In this document: positions 20,821 through 31,905 of the stretch, piece after piece
Layout: every line of letters starts with the position of its first letter
How positions within the stretch are numbered: position 1 is the stretch's first letter
NCBI GenBank assembly: GCA_039090855.1
Contig: CM077010.1
Span: 43,356,905-43,420,904, forward strand
Direction: 5' to 3'
DNA length: 64,000 nucleotides
DNA from: Macrothele yani
Lineage: Eukaryota > Arthropoda > Arachnida > Araneae > Macrothelidae
Translations under genes and position numbers: made by a program
The notes under the pieces: model-generated
Database searches by the model: none
What the model was told of the DNA's origin: nothing
The model's input: only the letters and a program-made list of their open reading frames with translations

Positions 20821-22214
20821 TACACTCACGGACAACGAAATTTTAGCACCTATAGGAGAGTACATGAAACAACCGCGAAACTTTGCAAATTTCTAGTGTG
20901 CGCGCTGGTATGCAAATGATCCACGTTTGGTGGGAGTGCGCATGATCGTACACCATATGGTGGCGCTGCAAGCAAGAAACAGCAGCCTTACAAACCGGTG
21001 TGTAGTCGTTGCCCCATGAAAGCGAAAAGCACCAGCCGACGCAAGCAAAAGTACAGAGTGACAACAATGCCGGGTTGACGCCAGAGACGTCGATTTACTC
21101 AACTTATGGACTTTCAGAGAGGCCGGATCATGGGGCTGAAAACCGCAGGGTGGTTGGCGCAACGTATAGCCCACCACGTGGATCGTTCTGACCATACCGT
21201 CCGACTGTGTAGCAGTGGACACGTATCGGCACTTCCACACGGCGGAGCGGCTCAGGATGGACCAGGAGGACCACGGGTAGAGAGGATTGACGGATCCTAC
21301 TGCAGGCACGAACGGATCCCCCAGGGACCCGATCCACTATAGAGGCAGATGTAGCGGTTCCTGTGTGCCCACGAACCATTTCCCGACAACTTGCGGAAGC
21401 GAATCTGGCATCCCAGCGCCCTTTACGTCTGCTGCTATTAACACCGGAACATCGCCGGCTCCGTGCGCGGTGGTACCAGGCAAGAGCGATGTGGAACGCC
21501 ACAGATTGGCGACGTGTGGTGTTTAGCGATAAGTGTCGCTTTGGTTTGGGGACAGAAGGTTATCTTGTCCGGGTGTGTAGGTCCCCAGGGTAACGGTAAA
21601 ATCTTAACCTCGCTTAACTGCAGACATTATGGTCTGGGAAGACATTACCTACGATAGCCGATCAGCTGTAGTAGTGGTACGTGGATCATTGACAGGCCAG
21701 CGCTGTGTGGATGATATCCTACGGTCCCATGTGCTTCCATTCCTGGACGGAATTCGCGGTGCGCTATACCAGCAGGATAATGCCTTCCCACACACGGCTC
21801 GGGTTGCCCATGTCTGCCTACCTCATGTCCAGACACTTCCATGGCCTTCCCGCTCCCCGGACATGTGTCATATCGATCATGTGTGGGACCCGTTGAAACG
21901 CCGGTTGCCGCCGTGTCACACTATCCGGGATTTGGAGCACAGCGTCCAACACGTGTGAGCCAGTCTGCAGCAGGACAACATTAGGCGTATGTCGCCTTCA
22001 TGCCGGACCGTATTACAGCATATTTTGCCGCACGAGGTAATGCGACGCGCTATTGAAGATGACCGGACTGCGTGTCACAGATCCCTCTGTAACTGTCCTG
22101 CAGCTCTCTTTTTGCCATCATGTGTATCATTCATCTGCATCATTAGGTCCATAAAATTTCAGTTCAATCCGATGCTTCCTCCTTAATGCGCAAATTTCAT
22201 TGTCCGTGAGTGTA
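20821..22214 (+). mobile_element. Tc1-like transposon with CACTCACGGACAA ends
   Basis: The left end TACACTCACGGACAACGAAA (20821) is the inverse of the right end (ATTTCATTGTCCGTGAGTGT, ending with TA at 22213-22214). The element is about 1.39 kb with TA borders. The terminal sequence differs from the DD36E copies in this window. Confidence 0.85.
21068..22160 (+). pseudogene. Tc1-like transposase, decayed (D2-to-E spacing 32)
   Basis: Parts appear in order in different frames: MDFQRGRIMGLKTAGWLAQR (HTH, from 21106), CPRTISRQLAEANLASQRPL (second HTH, 21363), WRRVVFSDKCRFGLGTEGYL (first Asp region, DE changed to DK), GALYQQDNAFPHTARV (second Asp), and WPSRSPDMCHIDHVWDPLKR, where the expected Glu of PIEHVWD reads Asp. 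I count 32 residues between the second Asp and that position, less than the 34 of common Tc1 elements. Changed catalytic positions and frame breaks show the copy is dead. Confidence 0.8.
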
Positions 22215-22440
22215 TATAGGTTCGACGACTCGCGATCTAAAGACTCGCCTGATAAATATGACATTAAAATCAGATCCACAGCCACAGCAATGTCGCGCTT
22301 ACTTCGTGAAAAAACGTATCAATCTTTCTGGGACGGAACAACGATATTAACTACTCCAAAGTCAAAAAACGTAATTATATTTACGGAAAGCCTGCAAATT
22401 TTTGCCCATTAGCAACTGTGTTTTCCGCGTGTCTTGGAAA

Positions 22441-22672
22441 TACACTGACGGAAAAAACCCAACACCACGAAAAAATAGTTGAAGAGGAATGAAATGGCGG
22501 CAATACATTTGTATAGGTAACATATTTAATCGATTAAGGTTTCAAGATCACAGCTTATTATAAGCGCGAGAAGAGCTATTTTAAATGTGAAATGCTGGTA
22601 CATTAATAACCAGTGTAACCGCCAGAATGTTGAATGCAAGCACGCAAACGTTCATGCATTGTGTCGGGCCAA
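22441..22672 (-). pseudogene. Tc1-like element, 3' end remnant
   Basis: Starts at TACACTGACGGAAAAAACCC (a Tc1-type end with TA). About 180 bp later the minus strand reads WPDTMHERLLACIQHSGGYT and GY, a C-terminal block seen in some insect Tc1 transposases. It stops abruptly where the 146-bp repeat array begins, so the array or a deletion has replaced the rest. Confidence 0.6.
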
Positions 22673-23264
22673 AGTTCAGTACATAGGTGGTGGATCCATT
22701 CCACTGCTGTTATGCGTCATAACTAACGTAAAAAAGTTTGGTTTCGATGAACTTTTAGTATGTGGTAGGGGACCACATGGCGACAAACCTTATTGAAAAT
22801 TAGCGAAATGGGGTCAAAGGTCAGGACATAGAAGCGGAATCCCTTTCATCGCCATTATGCGTCATAACTTACGTAAAAATGTTTCGATTTGGATGAAATG
22901 TTAGTATGTTGTAGTGTCTTGCCTGGGGACGACTTCTATTGAAAATGGGCGAAATGGGGTCAAAGGTTAGGACACAGGAGCGGGATATATTCCATAGCCC
23001 ATATGCATCATAACTTGCGTAAATATGCTTCGATTGCAACAAAATTTTATCATGTTATTTCGGAGGTATACTGAACCTGTTCTGTTGAATATCATCGAAA
23101 TGGGATCAAAGGTCAGGGCACAGGACCGAGATTTGTTCCACAGCCATTATTCTCATAACTTGAGTGATAACTTGAGTAATGATTTCTGGTATGTTGGAAA
23201 GCGTATTATAATCAATGCATTGCATGATTTTACTATCTTGTTTGTTTCTAAAATTACTTACTAA
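22673..23264 (+). repeat. 146-bp tandem repeat element, copy 1
   Basis: About four monomers, each with GGGTCAAAGGTCAGGACA, then ATTCCA..GCC.TTATGCGTCAT, AACT..CGTAAAAATGTTTCGA and AGTATGTGGTAGGGGACCAC. The GGGGTCAAAGG landmark repeats at 22810, 22956 and 23102, exactly 146 bp apart. It ends with TATGTTGGAAAGCGTATTAT, the palindrome AATCAATGCATTGCATGATT and ACTATCTTGTTT, the same right terminus as the copies at 33.66 and 39.5 kb. The 5' head with GTCCGTCTGTCC is missing here. Confidence 0.85.
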
Positions 23265-23326
23265 TATTCTGAAAAGCTATTCGAGCAAATTCGATTCACT
23301 TTCTCTTGTAGGTTTTCCCTACACAT

Positions 23327-23384
23327 AGAGAGGGTAATTATTTAAATATCCCCGAATAGGGAAATTTAAATAATTACCCTCTCT
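23327..23384. repeat. Perfect 21-bp inverted repeat
   Basis: AGAGAGGGTAATTATTTAAAT (positions 23327-23347) and its exact inverse (23364-23384) are separated by 16 bases containing TCCCCGAATAGGGA. The transcript would form a long perfect hairpin. It could be a small foldback element or a small-RNA precursor; nothing further identifies it. Confidence 0.8.
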
Positions 23385-24300
23385 TTTTCTGAGAAAAAAC
23401 ATTAGCTGAATTTATATTTATGGAATGGTAAGAATGAATGGGAATCCTATTTGAACTCTAAATCTTCAAATAAACATAAATCCTAGCGCGGTGGATACCA
23501 GCTATGTAGCATCAAAAATTCTATTAGAAAGATCTGCTTTAATATGAAATTCGTAATGTTTTACGATATTGAGGTTAAAAAAAAGATACATGATTATTCT
23601 CTAAAATGATATTCTTTTCTTTGTCTCAGACTTACAATGCAATCAAACATATTATATTAGAGAGGCCGATGCTGAAGCACATAAATATTCATCAGATAAA
23701 TAATTACATTTCATTTTTCCTTTTCATTGAAGTAAAATAAGTACTCCCCCTGGTAAATAGATCTGTTCTCTTCAGCTTTCGCTTCCTGGAGATATTACTG
23801 AGTCTGGAGTAATTGAAATCATTACGAATATCAGTATACAGATTTTAATGGAGTTTTAAGCTACCAATAAAATTTAGTAAACAATTAATCTTATATTCAA
23901 TTCTTAATTTTGTTTTTGTACTATTTTTCCTTCTCATTATGAGACAATAAAAGGAATCATCACAATACACGTGCTGGAAAATGCTCTGTAGGAAGGTTTT
24001 AGTGCGTAATAATGCTAGTACACTTTTTCGATTAAACCAAAGTGATTAATCGCCATAGAAGTGCATTAATTTTCGCTTTCACTTGTGTCATACACTTGTT
24101 GAAATGTGTTATAGAAGTTTTGACCGTAAGTTTATATTACGAAATCCCTTACCACTGAAGTTAAGTGTTCATATATAAAGTATTCTGTAAATCCCCTTCT
24201 GTTTTATTTAGGTTCTTTCTCTGTTGGAAACGATACAAAAATACAGTAGTTCGAAATGAATAATAGATTAAGTTGGCGGGCTACAATTACTTCTCACAAG
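23385..24300. other. No gene recognised (AT-rich)
   Basis: AT-rich, no coding signal. Nothing supported. Confidence 0.5.
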
Positions 24301-24304
24301 AACG

Positions 24305-24422
24305 TAAACTATCCGGATACACGGATAGTATATCCGGATAGTTTATGTATCAGAATATACTATCATATTTCTACATATCGTCTGATTTCTACCATGTGAG
24401 GTAGAGATCAGACGATATGTAG
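24305..24422. repeat. Two adjacent strong hairpins
   Basis: First: TAAACTATCCGGATA (24305-24319) and its exact inverse (24331-24345), with an 11-base loop. Second: CTACATATCGTCTGAT (24371-24386) and its exact inverse (24407-24422), with a further inner pair CTACC / GGTAG around ATGTGA. They stand about 180 bp before the start of the 145-bp satellite and may mark its border. Confidence 0.8.
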
Positions 24423-24599
24423 AGGATTTTAGGAAGGAAGTGTTTGACCCTCAGAAGTGGAAAGTAAGGAGATTTGGGATTGAATGCCCACCAGAAAAGT
24501 CACGCAGAAGCGAAATAGAAAGGGGAAAGAAGACGACCTTACTTTTAACCGGAGGAGGGCTGTAGCCGCGGTCCGATGGCTTAACGTATCCATGTTTAG

Positions 24600-27070
24600 T
24601 GATCCGAGAATTCGTACCTGCTGGGATCGAACATGAGATTTTTTCCGTAGCAATGACAAACGCTGAACACTTGGTCATTCGCAGACCCCATGTAGGGTAA
24701 TACTTGGTAAAAACCCACGCATAGGCAGGATCTAGCGCAAAAGTAGAGGTTTGCCTGTGTTTTAATGGATCGAACCCGGGATTCTTTTCGTAGGAGTCAC
24801 GAAAGCTAAACACTTGGTCATCCGCGGCCCCCCATGTAGGGTAATATTTCTTAAAAAACAATGTATAGGCACAATCTGGCGGCAAACGTAGAGGTTTACA
24901 TGGACTTTAATGGATCGAACCTGCGATTCTTTTCGTAGGAGTCACGAAAGCTAAACACTTGGTCATCCGGAGCCCCCCATGTAGGGTTATACTTCGTAAA
25001 AAACAATGTATAGGCACAATCTGGCGGCAAACGTAGATGTTTGCATGGACTTTAATGGATCGAACCTGCGATTCTTTTCGTAGGAGTCACGAAAGCTAAA
25101 CACTTGGTCATCCGGAGCCCCCCATGTAGGGTTATACTTCGTAAAAAACAATGTATAGGCACAATCTGGCGGCAAACGTAGATGTTTGCATGTACTTTAT
25201 TGGATCGAACCTGGGATTCTTTTCGTAGGAGTCACGAAAGCTAAACACTTGGTTATCCGCGGCCCCCCATGTAGGGTTATACTTCGTAAAAAACAATGTA
25301 TAGGCAGGATCTAGCGCAAACGTAGATGTTTGCATGGACTTTATTGGATCGAACCTGGGATTCTTTTCGTAGGAGTCACGAAAGCTAAACACTTGGTCAT
25401 CCGCGGCCCCCCATGTAGGGTTATACTTCGTAAAAAACAATGTATAGGCACAATCTTACGGCAAACGTAGATGTTTGCATGGACTTTATTGGATCGAACC
25501 TGGGATTCTTTTCGTAGGAGTCACGAAAGCTAAATACTTCGTCATCCGCGGCCCCCCATGCAGGGTAATACTTCGTAAAAAACAATGTATAGGCACAATC
25601 TGGCGGCAAACGTAGAGGTTTACATGGACTTTAACGGATAGAACCTGCGATTCTTTTCGTAGGAGTCACGAAAGCTAAACACTTGGTCATCCGCGGCCTC
25701 CCATGTAGGGTTATACTTCGTAAAAAGCAATGTATAGGCACAATCTGGCGGCATACGTAGATGTTTGCATGGACTTTATTGGATCTAACCTGGGATTCTT
25801 TTTTCGTAGGAGTCACGAAAGCTAAATACTTCGTCATCCGCGGCCCCCCATGTAGGGTAATACTTCGTAAAAAACAATGTATAGGCACAATCTAGCGGCA
25901 AACGTAGATGTTTGCATGGACTTTATTGGATCGAACCTGGGATTCTTTTCGTAGGAGTCACGAAAGCTAAACACTTGGTCATCCGCGGCCCCCCATGTAG
26001 GGTTATACTTCGTAAAAAACAATGTATAGGCACAATCTTACGGCAAACGTAGATGTTTGCATGGACTTTAATTGGATCGAACCTGGGATTCTTTTCGTAG
26101 GAGTCACGAAAGCTAAATACTTCGTCATCCGCGGCCCCCCATGCAGGGTAATACTTCGTAAAAAACAATGTATAGGCACAATCTGGCGGGAAACATAGAG
26201 GTTTGCATGGGCTTTAATTAATCGAACCTGGAATTCTTTTTGTAGGAGTCACGAAAGCTAAACACTTCGTCATCCGCGGCCCCCCATGCAGGGTAATACT
26301 TCGTAAAAAACAATGTATAGGCACAATCTGGCGGCAAACGTAGAGGTTTGCATGGACTTTAATGGATCGAACCTGGGATTCTTTTCGTAGGAATCACGAA
26401 AGCTAAACACTTGGTCATCCGCGGCCCCCATGTAGGGTAATACTTCGTAAAAAACAACGATGTATAGGCATAATCTGGCGGCAAACGTAGAGGTATGCAT
26501 GGACTTTAATTGATGGAACCTGGGATTCTTTTAGTAGGAGTCACGAAAGCTAAACACTTGGTCATCCGCGGCCCCACATGTAGGGTAATACTTCGTAAAA
26601 AACAATGTATAGGCACAATCTGGCGGCAAACATAGAGGTTTTGCATGGGCTTTAATTAATCGAACCTGGGATTCTTTTTGTAGGAGTCACGAAAGCTAAG
26701 CACTTGGTCATCCGCGGCCCCCCATGTAGGGTGATACTTCCTAAAAAACAATGTATAGGCACAATCTGGCGGTGAACGTAGAGGTTTGCATGGGCTTTAA
26801 TGGATCGAAACTAGGAATTTTTCGTAGAAGTCTCGAACGCTGAACACTTGGTCATCTGCGACCCCCTCACCATGTAGGCTAATACTCGGTCCAAAACAAT
26901 GCATAGACAGGATCTGGCGATAAAAATAAAAGTTTGCATGAGCTTTATTGAGTCTAACCTGAGACCTTTTTCCGTAGCAGTCACGAATGCTGAAAACTAG
27001 GCCATCCGCGGCCCCACATGAAGGGTAGAACTTGGTCAAAAACAATGCACCGCAGGATCTGGCTGTTAAA
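24600..27070. repeat. Satellite array, ~145-bp monomer, about 17 copies
   Basis: The landmark CGTAGGAGTCACGAAAGCTA repeats at about 24791, 24936, 25081, 25226, 25370, 25515, 25660, 25807, 25952, 26098, 26243, 26388, 26535, 26681 and 26825, spacing 144-147 bp. Diverged edge units lie near 24648 and 26975. Each monomer also has CATCCGCGGCCCCCCATGTA and AACAATGTATAGGCACAATC. Central monomers are nearly identical and the edges are degraded, as expected for unequal exchange. On the minus strand each monomer is open for about 48 codons, but 145 is not a multiple of three, so no continuous repeat protein results. Confidence 0.95.
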
Positions 27071-28794
27071 GTAGTGGACTTTTATTTTGAAAGTCCCACA
27101 CAGCTGGGTCCGTTTCAGACATACCCTCTACCACTTATTACAAATAACGCAAGGCTTCCTTTGGAGAAACAACGCTTCTCTGCTGAACTGAGTACTTCAG
27201 CAGTAAACGAACTGAAATCCAGAGAAACGTACCATTTCAGGAAGGGATTCTTCCTACAGATGAGGTTTAGGCATGACTATCTACTTACGTTACGAACATA
27301 AACGCATTTCCTTTTCGATGCTTAAGTATAAACAAGGTAATCTCAATTCCAAATATGTAAACAAATACTTCGAACTTTTTCATCTCCGTTGTATAATAGA
27401 AACGAATCGCACCATAATCTCGGTCATCTAGTTTTCTGAAATTCGAAACTGTGTTTACGTAAGTATTTCTATTAAAAAAAGAACAAAAAAACCCGCCAGT
27501 TTTACTGGCAAAATCTGCGTATGTAAACATCGTTCGGAAACGACAGTCAACATGGTAACCTCGAAAGTCTCTGACTAACGTCAAACCTACAGTAATGATA
27601 ATGTTTTCCATTGAACGGTTTTAGCAACCAAGTTGACCGCTGCCGAAATCGCAGGTACAAGTTGTTTTAACTGATTTTCCTTTCCAGATATGAATATCAA
27701 AAACCCCAAAAATTCATCGTTGTTACTCAAATCCAGATTGCTGCCTAGCTCACAGTGTAACAGAAAATTAAAGCGAACGGAATTTGATTTCAACCATTAA
27801 ATAAATAAACCGGGATGGTTTTAGGCTTTCATTTTACTGTTCGGCTTTTCGATTTGAGCTGTAATTAATCTCATTATCCGGCAGTGGATGTCGGTTTTTT
27901 TTCAATTAGTGGTCTTCGCAGTCTGATTATTTAACAAGTTAGTCTCCGTTTTGTGAGTCGAAACGTTTTTCTTTAAGCCGAAAACACAATTCTAAACCTC
28001 TCTGCAGAGGCCGGAATATTTCACTTAACTGATGAAAAGAACGAAATGTATCCGCTCTAGAGGCCGGCTTGGGCTTTACACGGCCCGAGATAGACCCATA
28101 CAGACCTCGAGGTGAATGTGTGTTCTAAGAGGATGTGACGGCGACCTAATCATGTTCATGTGAATAATCCTCATAACATGATAACGCCACCCTTGACCTA
28201 TTCCCTTCCAATCGTACAGTCTGGTTACAATTGTTCACTGGTACGGTTTTGCATTTTGACTCGCCTATCGGTTTCTTGGATCTGGAACGTGGATTTGTTG
28301 GATCAGGCAACTCTTTTCCAGTTGTCCACTATTTTAATCGCGATTCTCCTGTGCCCACTTCAGGCGAGGGAGGTCGGCCAACATGGGTGCATGAACGGGC
28401 TGCTCACTACTTCAGTACATACGCAAGAGCCTTCGCTCCATTGAGTGCTCTGAAACGTTTCTTTGTGACCCCTGTTCGACGTCAGCCACTACCTGAGGGA
28501 ACGTGAGTTGTTTTGTGTTCCAGACAGCACCTGAACACCGCCGTTGACTTCGACTGTCAGTTATATCTTGTTTCTATTGTCTTACACGTTGGGTGGATAA
28601 TTGTCCTCTGTCGAATCCATTCCAACCATTGCTTCACTAAGGTTGCCATCAAACATCCAGAAATGCATGGAGAGACTGGAATACCACAACCCACTTCGCG
28701 CATATAATTTATTTACGGTACAGACAATGACATGTCCTTCCCTTTCCTCATCGCACGGGATTCGAACTGTAAAGCAGACATAACCTGCCAGCTA
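27071..28794. other. No gene recognised; one GC-balanced open frame
   Basis: Mostly AT-rich. From about 28130 base composition becomes balanced, and a 91-codon plus frame (28231-28506) containing RPTWVHERAAHYFSTYARAF is open. I do not recognise it; it could be an exon-like or transposon-derived fragment. No splice sites were chosen. Confidence 0.4.
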
Positions 28795-28802
28795 TATATA
28801 TA

Positions 28803-29425
28803 CACTATATTGACAAAAATCACCGGACACCTAGAAGAGAAACACACCACAGCATTTAATAACATACATTAGTACGGTGTCGGTCCATCTTTGACCTAAA
28901 TGCATGGACTGACCCTTCGGAACATGCTTTCGACAAGGTTTTGGAACACAGCGATAGGTATGCGCTTCCATTCAGTACATAATGCTGCCGCTAACTGTTG
29001 CTTAGTAGTAGGATTTGGTTCTGAACTTCTTGTTCAGCGCTCTAATTCACCCCATAGGTGCTCTATGAAATTAAGATCAGGGCTCTGTGCTGGCCAGTCC
29101 ACACACGACACGGAATTATCGTCAAACCGCGCAGTAACAGTCCTTGCTTTACGGCTCGGGGCATTATCCTGCTGGTAATAAAAAGGATAGGTTTCATAGT
29201 ATTGCTACAGAGTTAGTAGGGCGTAATTGTCCAGAATATCGAGGTTGGCGAGCTGGATAACAGGTTTGTCCACGACAACCAATGGGGCAGGACCATACCC
29301 CGTAAAACCCCCCACACGTGTACACTGCCAGCTCCAAACGTGACCCAAGGAACAGTACACTGTGATAAATAGCGTTCCCCCGGCACAACCATCAGACTCG
29401 CGGTGATCTGGAGCATGAGTGAAAA
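28803..29425 (-). pseudogene. Tc1-like DD34E transposase, C-terminal half with 3' end
   Basis: The plus strand begins TACACTATATTGACAAAAAT, a Tc1-type end. Reading the minus strand from 29425 gives SVHVWGVLRGMVLPHWLSW and ILDNYALLTL. The block encoded near 29160-29180 contains QQDNAP (second Asp), then [19 protein letters not shown] with the Glu 34 residues on. The C-terminal FQNLVESMFRRV follows. Frameshifts separate the segments and the 5' half is absent. Confidence 0.8.
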
Positions 29426-29641
29426 GCAAGGGAAAAATTATTTGCGATATATTTCCTCGTGCAGGAAATAACTAAAAGTCAATTATAATACTATAACTAG
29501 CTGTCTTAAGCACGATAATTAAGATCTTTAATAGATAAAATATTTGCAAGTTAAAATGCGAAACACAAGATCTTTCACAAGGGCAGCCCTTGTATTATCA
29601 GCTGAAAGACTACGTTTTAGACTATACAAAGTGCAATTTTA

Positions 29642-30644
29642 TACAGGGTTACAAGGAAAGTCCGTGAACAGGCCAATATCTCACGAACTATGGCAGTTAA
29701 CGATTTACTTCTTGTGCAGTTCTATAGGAAATCCGCTATGGCGCACACAATAACACCACGAAGGATCCCCTTGCCCCCTTTTTAGGGGAGGTTGAGAGGG
29801 CTATCGCGCTCCCCCCTTTGCAGATAAGGCAAAAAAGTCAATTACAAACTTCTTCAGCGAGGCAAAAATAGTACACAAATATTTTTGTCCCATAACAAAA
29901 GATGGAAACGGACTCTCCAAATGCGAAAAAAGCGGAAAGCTACCTGAATCGCGGTGTCCAAAGTGTATTTGCATGGATTTCAAATGTGGTTTCTGCGCAG
30001 TCGTCAGAATACAAAAATGATATGCGTGGTCGGTATGACAACACGACGGGTAGTCGAAATCTTTGCCACGTACGCCATTCAATTAGATGTCCATACAGTT
30101 TTCCTATTGGATGAATGTTTCGCCGCTTAATGCTATTTCTCCTTGTCTCAGTGTATTTTTTATTGTATTGGGCATCAAAGTCTGATATTGAATATGTCAA
30201 GGAACGGTGTTTTATTTCAGAACAAGAACTGTTGATAAGGTTTGTAGGAAAACTTTTCCTTTGTGATTTAATTTGCTTAGAACTTACCAGTTTAGGTAAG
30301 TTCTAAGTAATAAGTTCTTGTCGAAATACTCTGTCGTTGCATCCGGATGTGGTGATTATCTTGGGGCCATATTCCCGGTTAATTTCCATCTTTTGTTACG
30401 GGACAAAAAATTAATGTGCTATTTTTTCCTCGCTGAACAAGTTTGTAATTGACTTTTTTGCCCTATCTGCAAAGGGGGCGCAATAGCCACCCAACCCCCC
30501 CCCCAAGGGGAGGGGAGGGGATCTCTCATGGTGTTACTGTGTGCCCCATAGGGGTTTCCTATGCAGCTGCGCAAGAAGTAAATCGCTAACTGCCATAGTT
30601 CGCGAGATATTGGCCTGATCAAGGACTTTTCTTGTAACCCTGTA
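29642..30644. mobile_element. 1-kb element with ~265-bp inverted arms
   Basis: The left arm starts TA+CAGGGTTACAAGGAAAGT (29642) and runs to about 29905; the right arm is its inverse (about 30378-30644, ending ACTTTTCTTGTAACCCTGTA). The arms share TTTGCAGATA.GGCAAAAAAGTCAATTACAAACTT and CAAAAGATGGAAA. TA at both ends suggests Tc1/mariner-type insertion. Its first ~35 bp resemble the start of the DD41D element at 56.09 kb (CAGGGTACAGAGGAAAGTCC), so it may be a non-autonomous relative. The ~470-bp centre has no recognised coding. Confidence 0.75.
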
Positions 30645-31680
30645 CATTGTCAGTGTTTTGACGTTTGACGTCATAGTATTCAACGTTGTTCATTTGTTGG
30701 GAGTTCTTGATCCCTCCCACTTAATTTCGTGAGCTGCGTTGTTTCATCTTTGAAAAGGATAGCATTAGGTTAGGTTTGCTGACGGGTGTGATGTTTTTTT
30801 GTTTTTTTTTGTCTTGAGTTTTCTTTTTAATACAAACTATTAAATAATTGTTTACAAACGTATGGTACGAAAGTAGGAGTGTCATTGTTACAACATTATT
30901 TTCGATAATACTGGATAAACAATGCTTCTGCAAATAGAGTGAATCTTTCTTCTTTGGTGCGTAATAGAAAAAAAAAAGGAAATATGCGTACGAGCACGCA
31001 TATTGTGGTTTAAATATAATTTTGGTTGTTTTTCCCTATTTACATTACGTGTTGTTTACGGGCCGAAAACAGCAATTATTTGGGGGATGTCTGGCACGCA
31101 AGAACTCAATCGTGAAACCATACCGAAAATCTTACTCCTAAATCATAGTACACAAATATACAAGATGCGTGGATAACTCTCACGGTGGTGTGTACGTGTA
31201 GTCTCTGGGCGCTATTAAAACTTTTATTCAGTTTCTGATGCTGGAAAAATATTGGATAAACTGCTAATTTCAAACACTTTTTCAAACTTTATTTTGTTAT
31301 TCTGTAATCGGAGATGAAGGTGCCTCCTCCTTTGCGTTTCTTCCACTCAAGCGCATGATCATGTATTATTCTGGGTACTGAATTTAGTTTTTAGTCACGT
31401 TGATGACTTCCTTTCGACGGAGGCGCGTGAAGATTTTACGGAGTTCGAAGAAAACAAAATGGGGGGAAAAAAAGGAGGACCATTTGATGTCATCCCCCGT
31501 TTGCAGCCAGCGTTCACGATCCACGTTACATGAAACGTGATTTAAATAGGAAATTTCCGAACCTTTTCAAAGATGCGATCACGAAAGCATGAGATCAAGC
31601 ATCTGGCATTTGTGGGGAAAATAATAAATCTGATTAATTTTAGAACTTTACCCGACCCGAAAATTTAGGTTAAACAAACG
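30645..31680. other. No gene recognised (AT-rich)
   Basis: AT-rich; nothing supported. Confidence 0.5.
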
Positions 31681-31815
31681 AGTGTTGTGACTCAAACGGA
31701 ACTGCTCCCGTCGCTGTGCGGGTGTAACTTTTAATCCATTCTCCGAATAGCCCGCGCCATGAACGGGTGAAAAAGCTGTGACTAAAATTTCCATGACACG
31801 AATCATACATAATTA
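31681..31815 (+). repeat. Dispersed repeat fragment
   Basis: AATAGCCCGCGCCATGAACG and GGTGAAAAAGCTGTGACTAA, then CATGACACGAAT, match the beginning of the repeat at 17020. Only this head portion is present here. Confidence 0.55.
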
Positions 31816-31905
31816 TAATAAACGGTTAAATTATTAATGTGCAGTGTATAAGATAGGTCACCAACAACAAAATTTTCGTAATATTTCCATGACAGATGTC
31901 TATCA

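Noticed and set aside
24429..26500. Many minus-strand open frames of 60-144 codons in the satellite
   Set aside because: They are the same monomer read repeatedly; the 145-bp period shifts frame every unit and no start, stop or splice pattern supports a gene.
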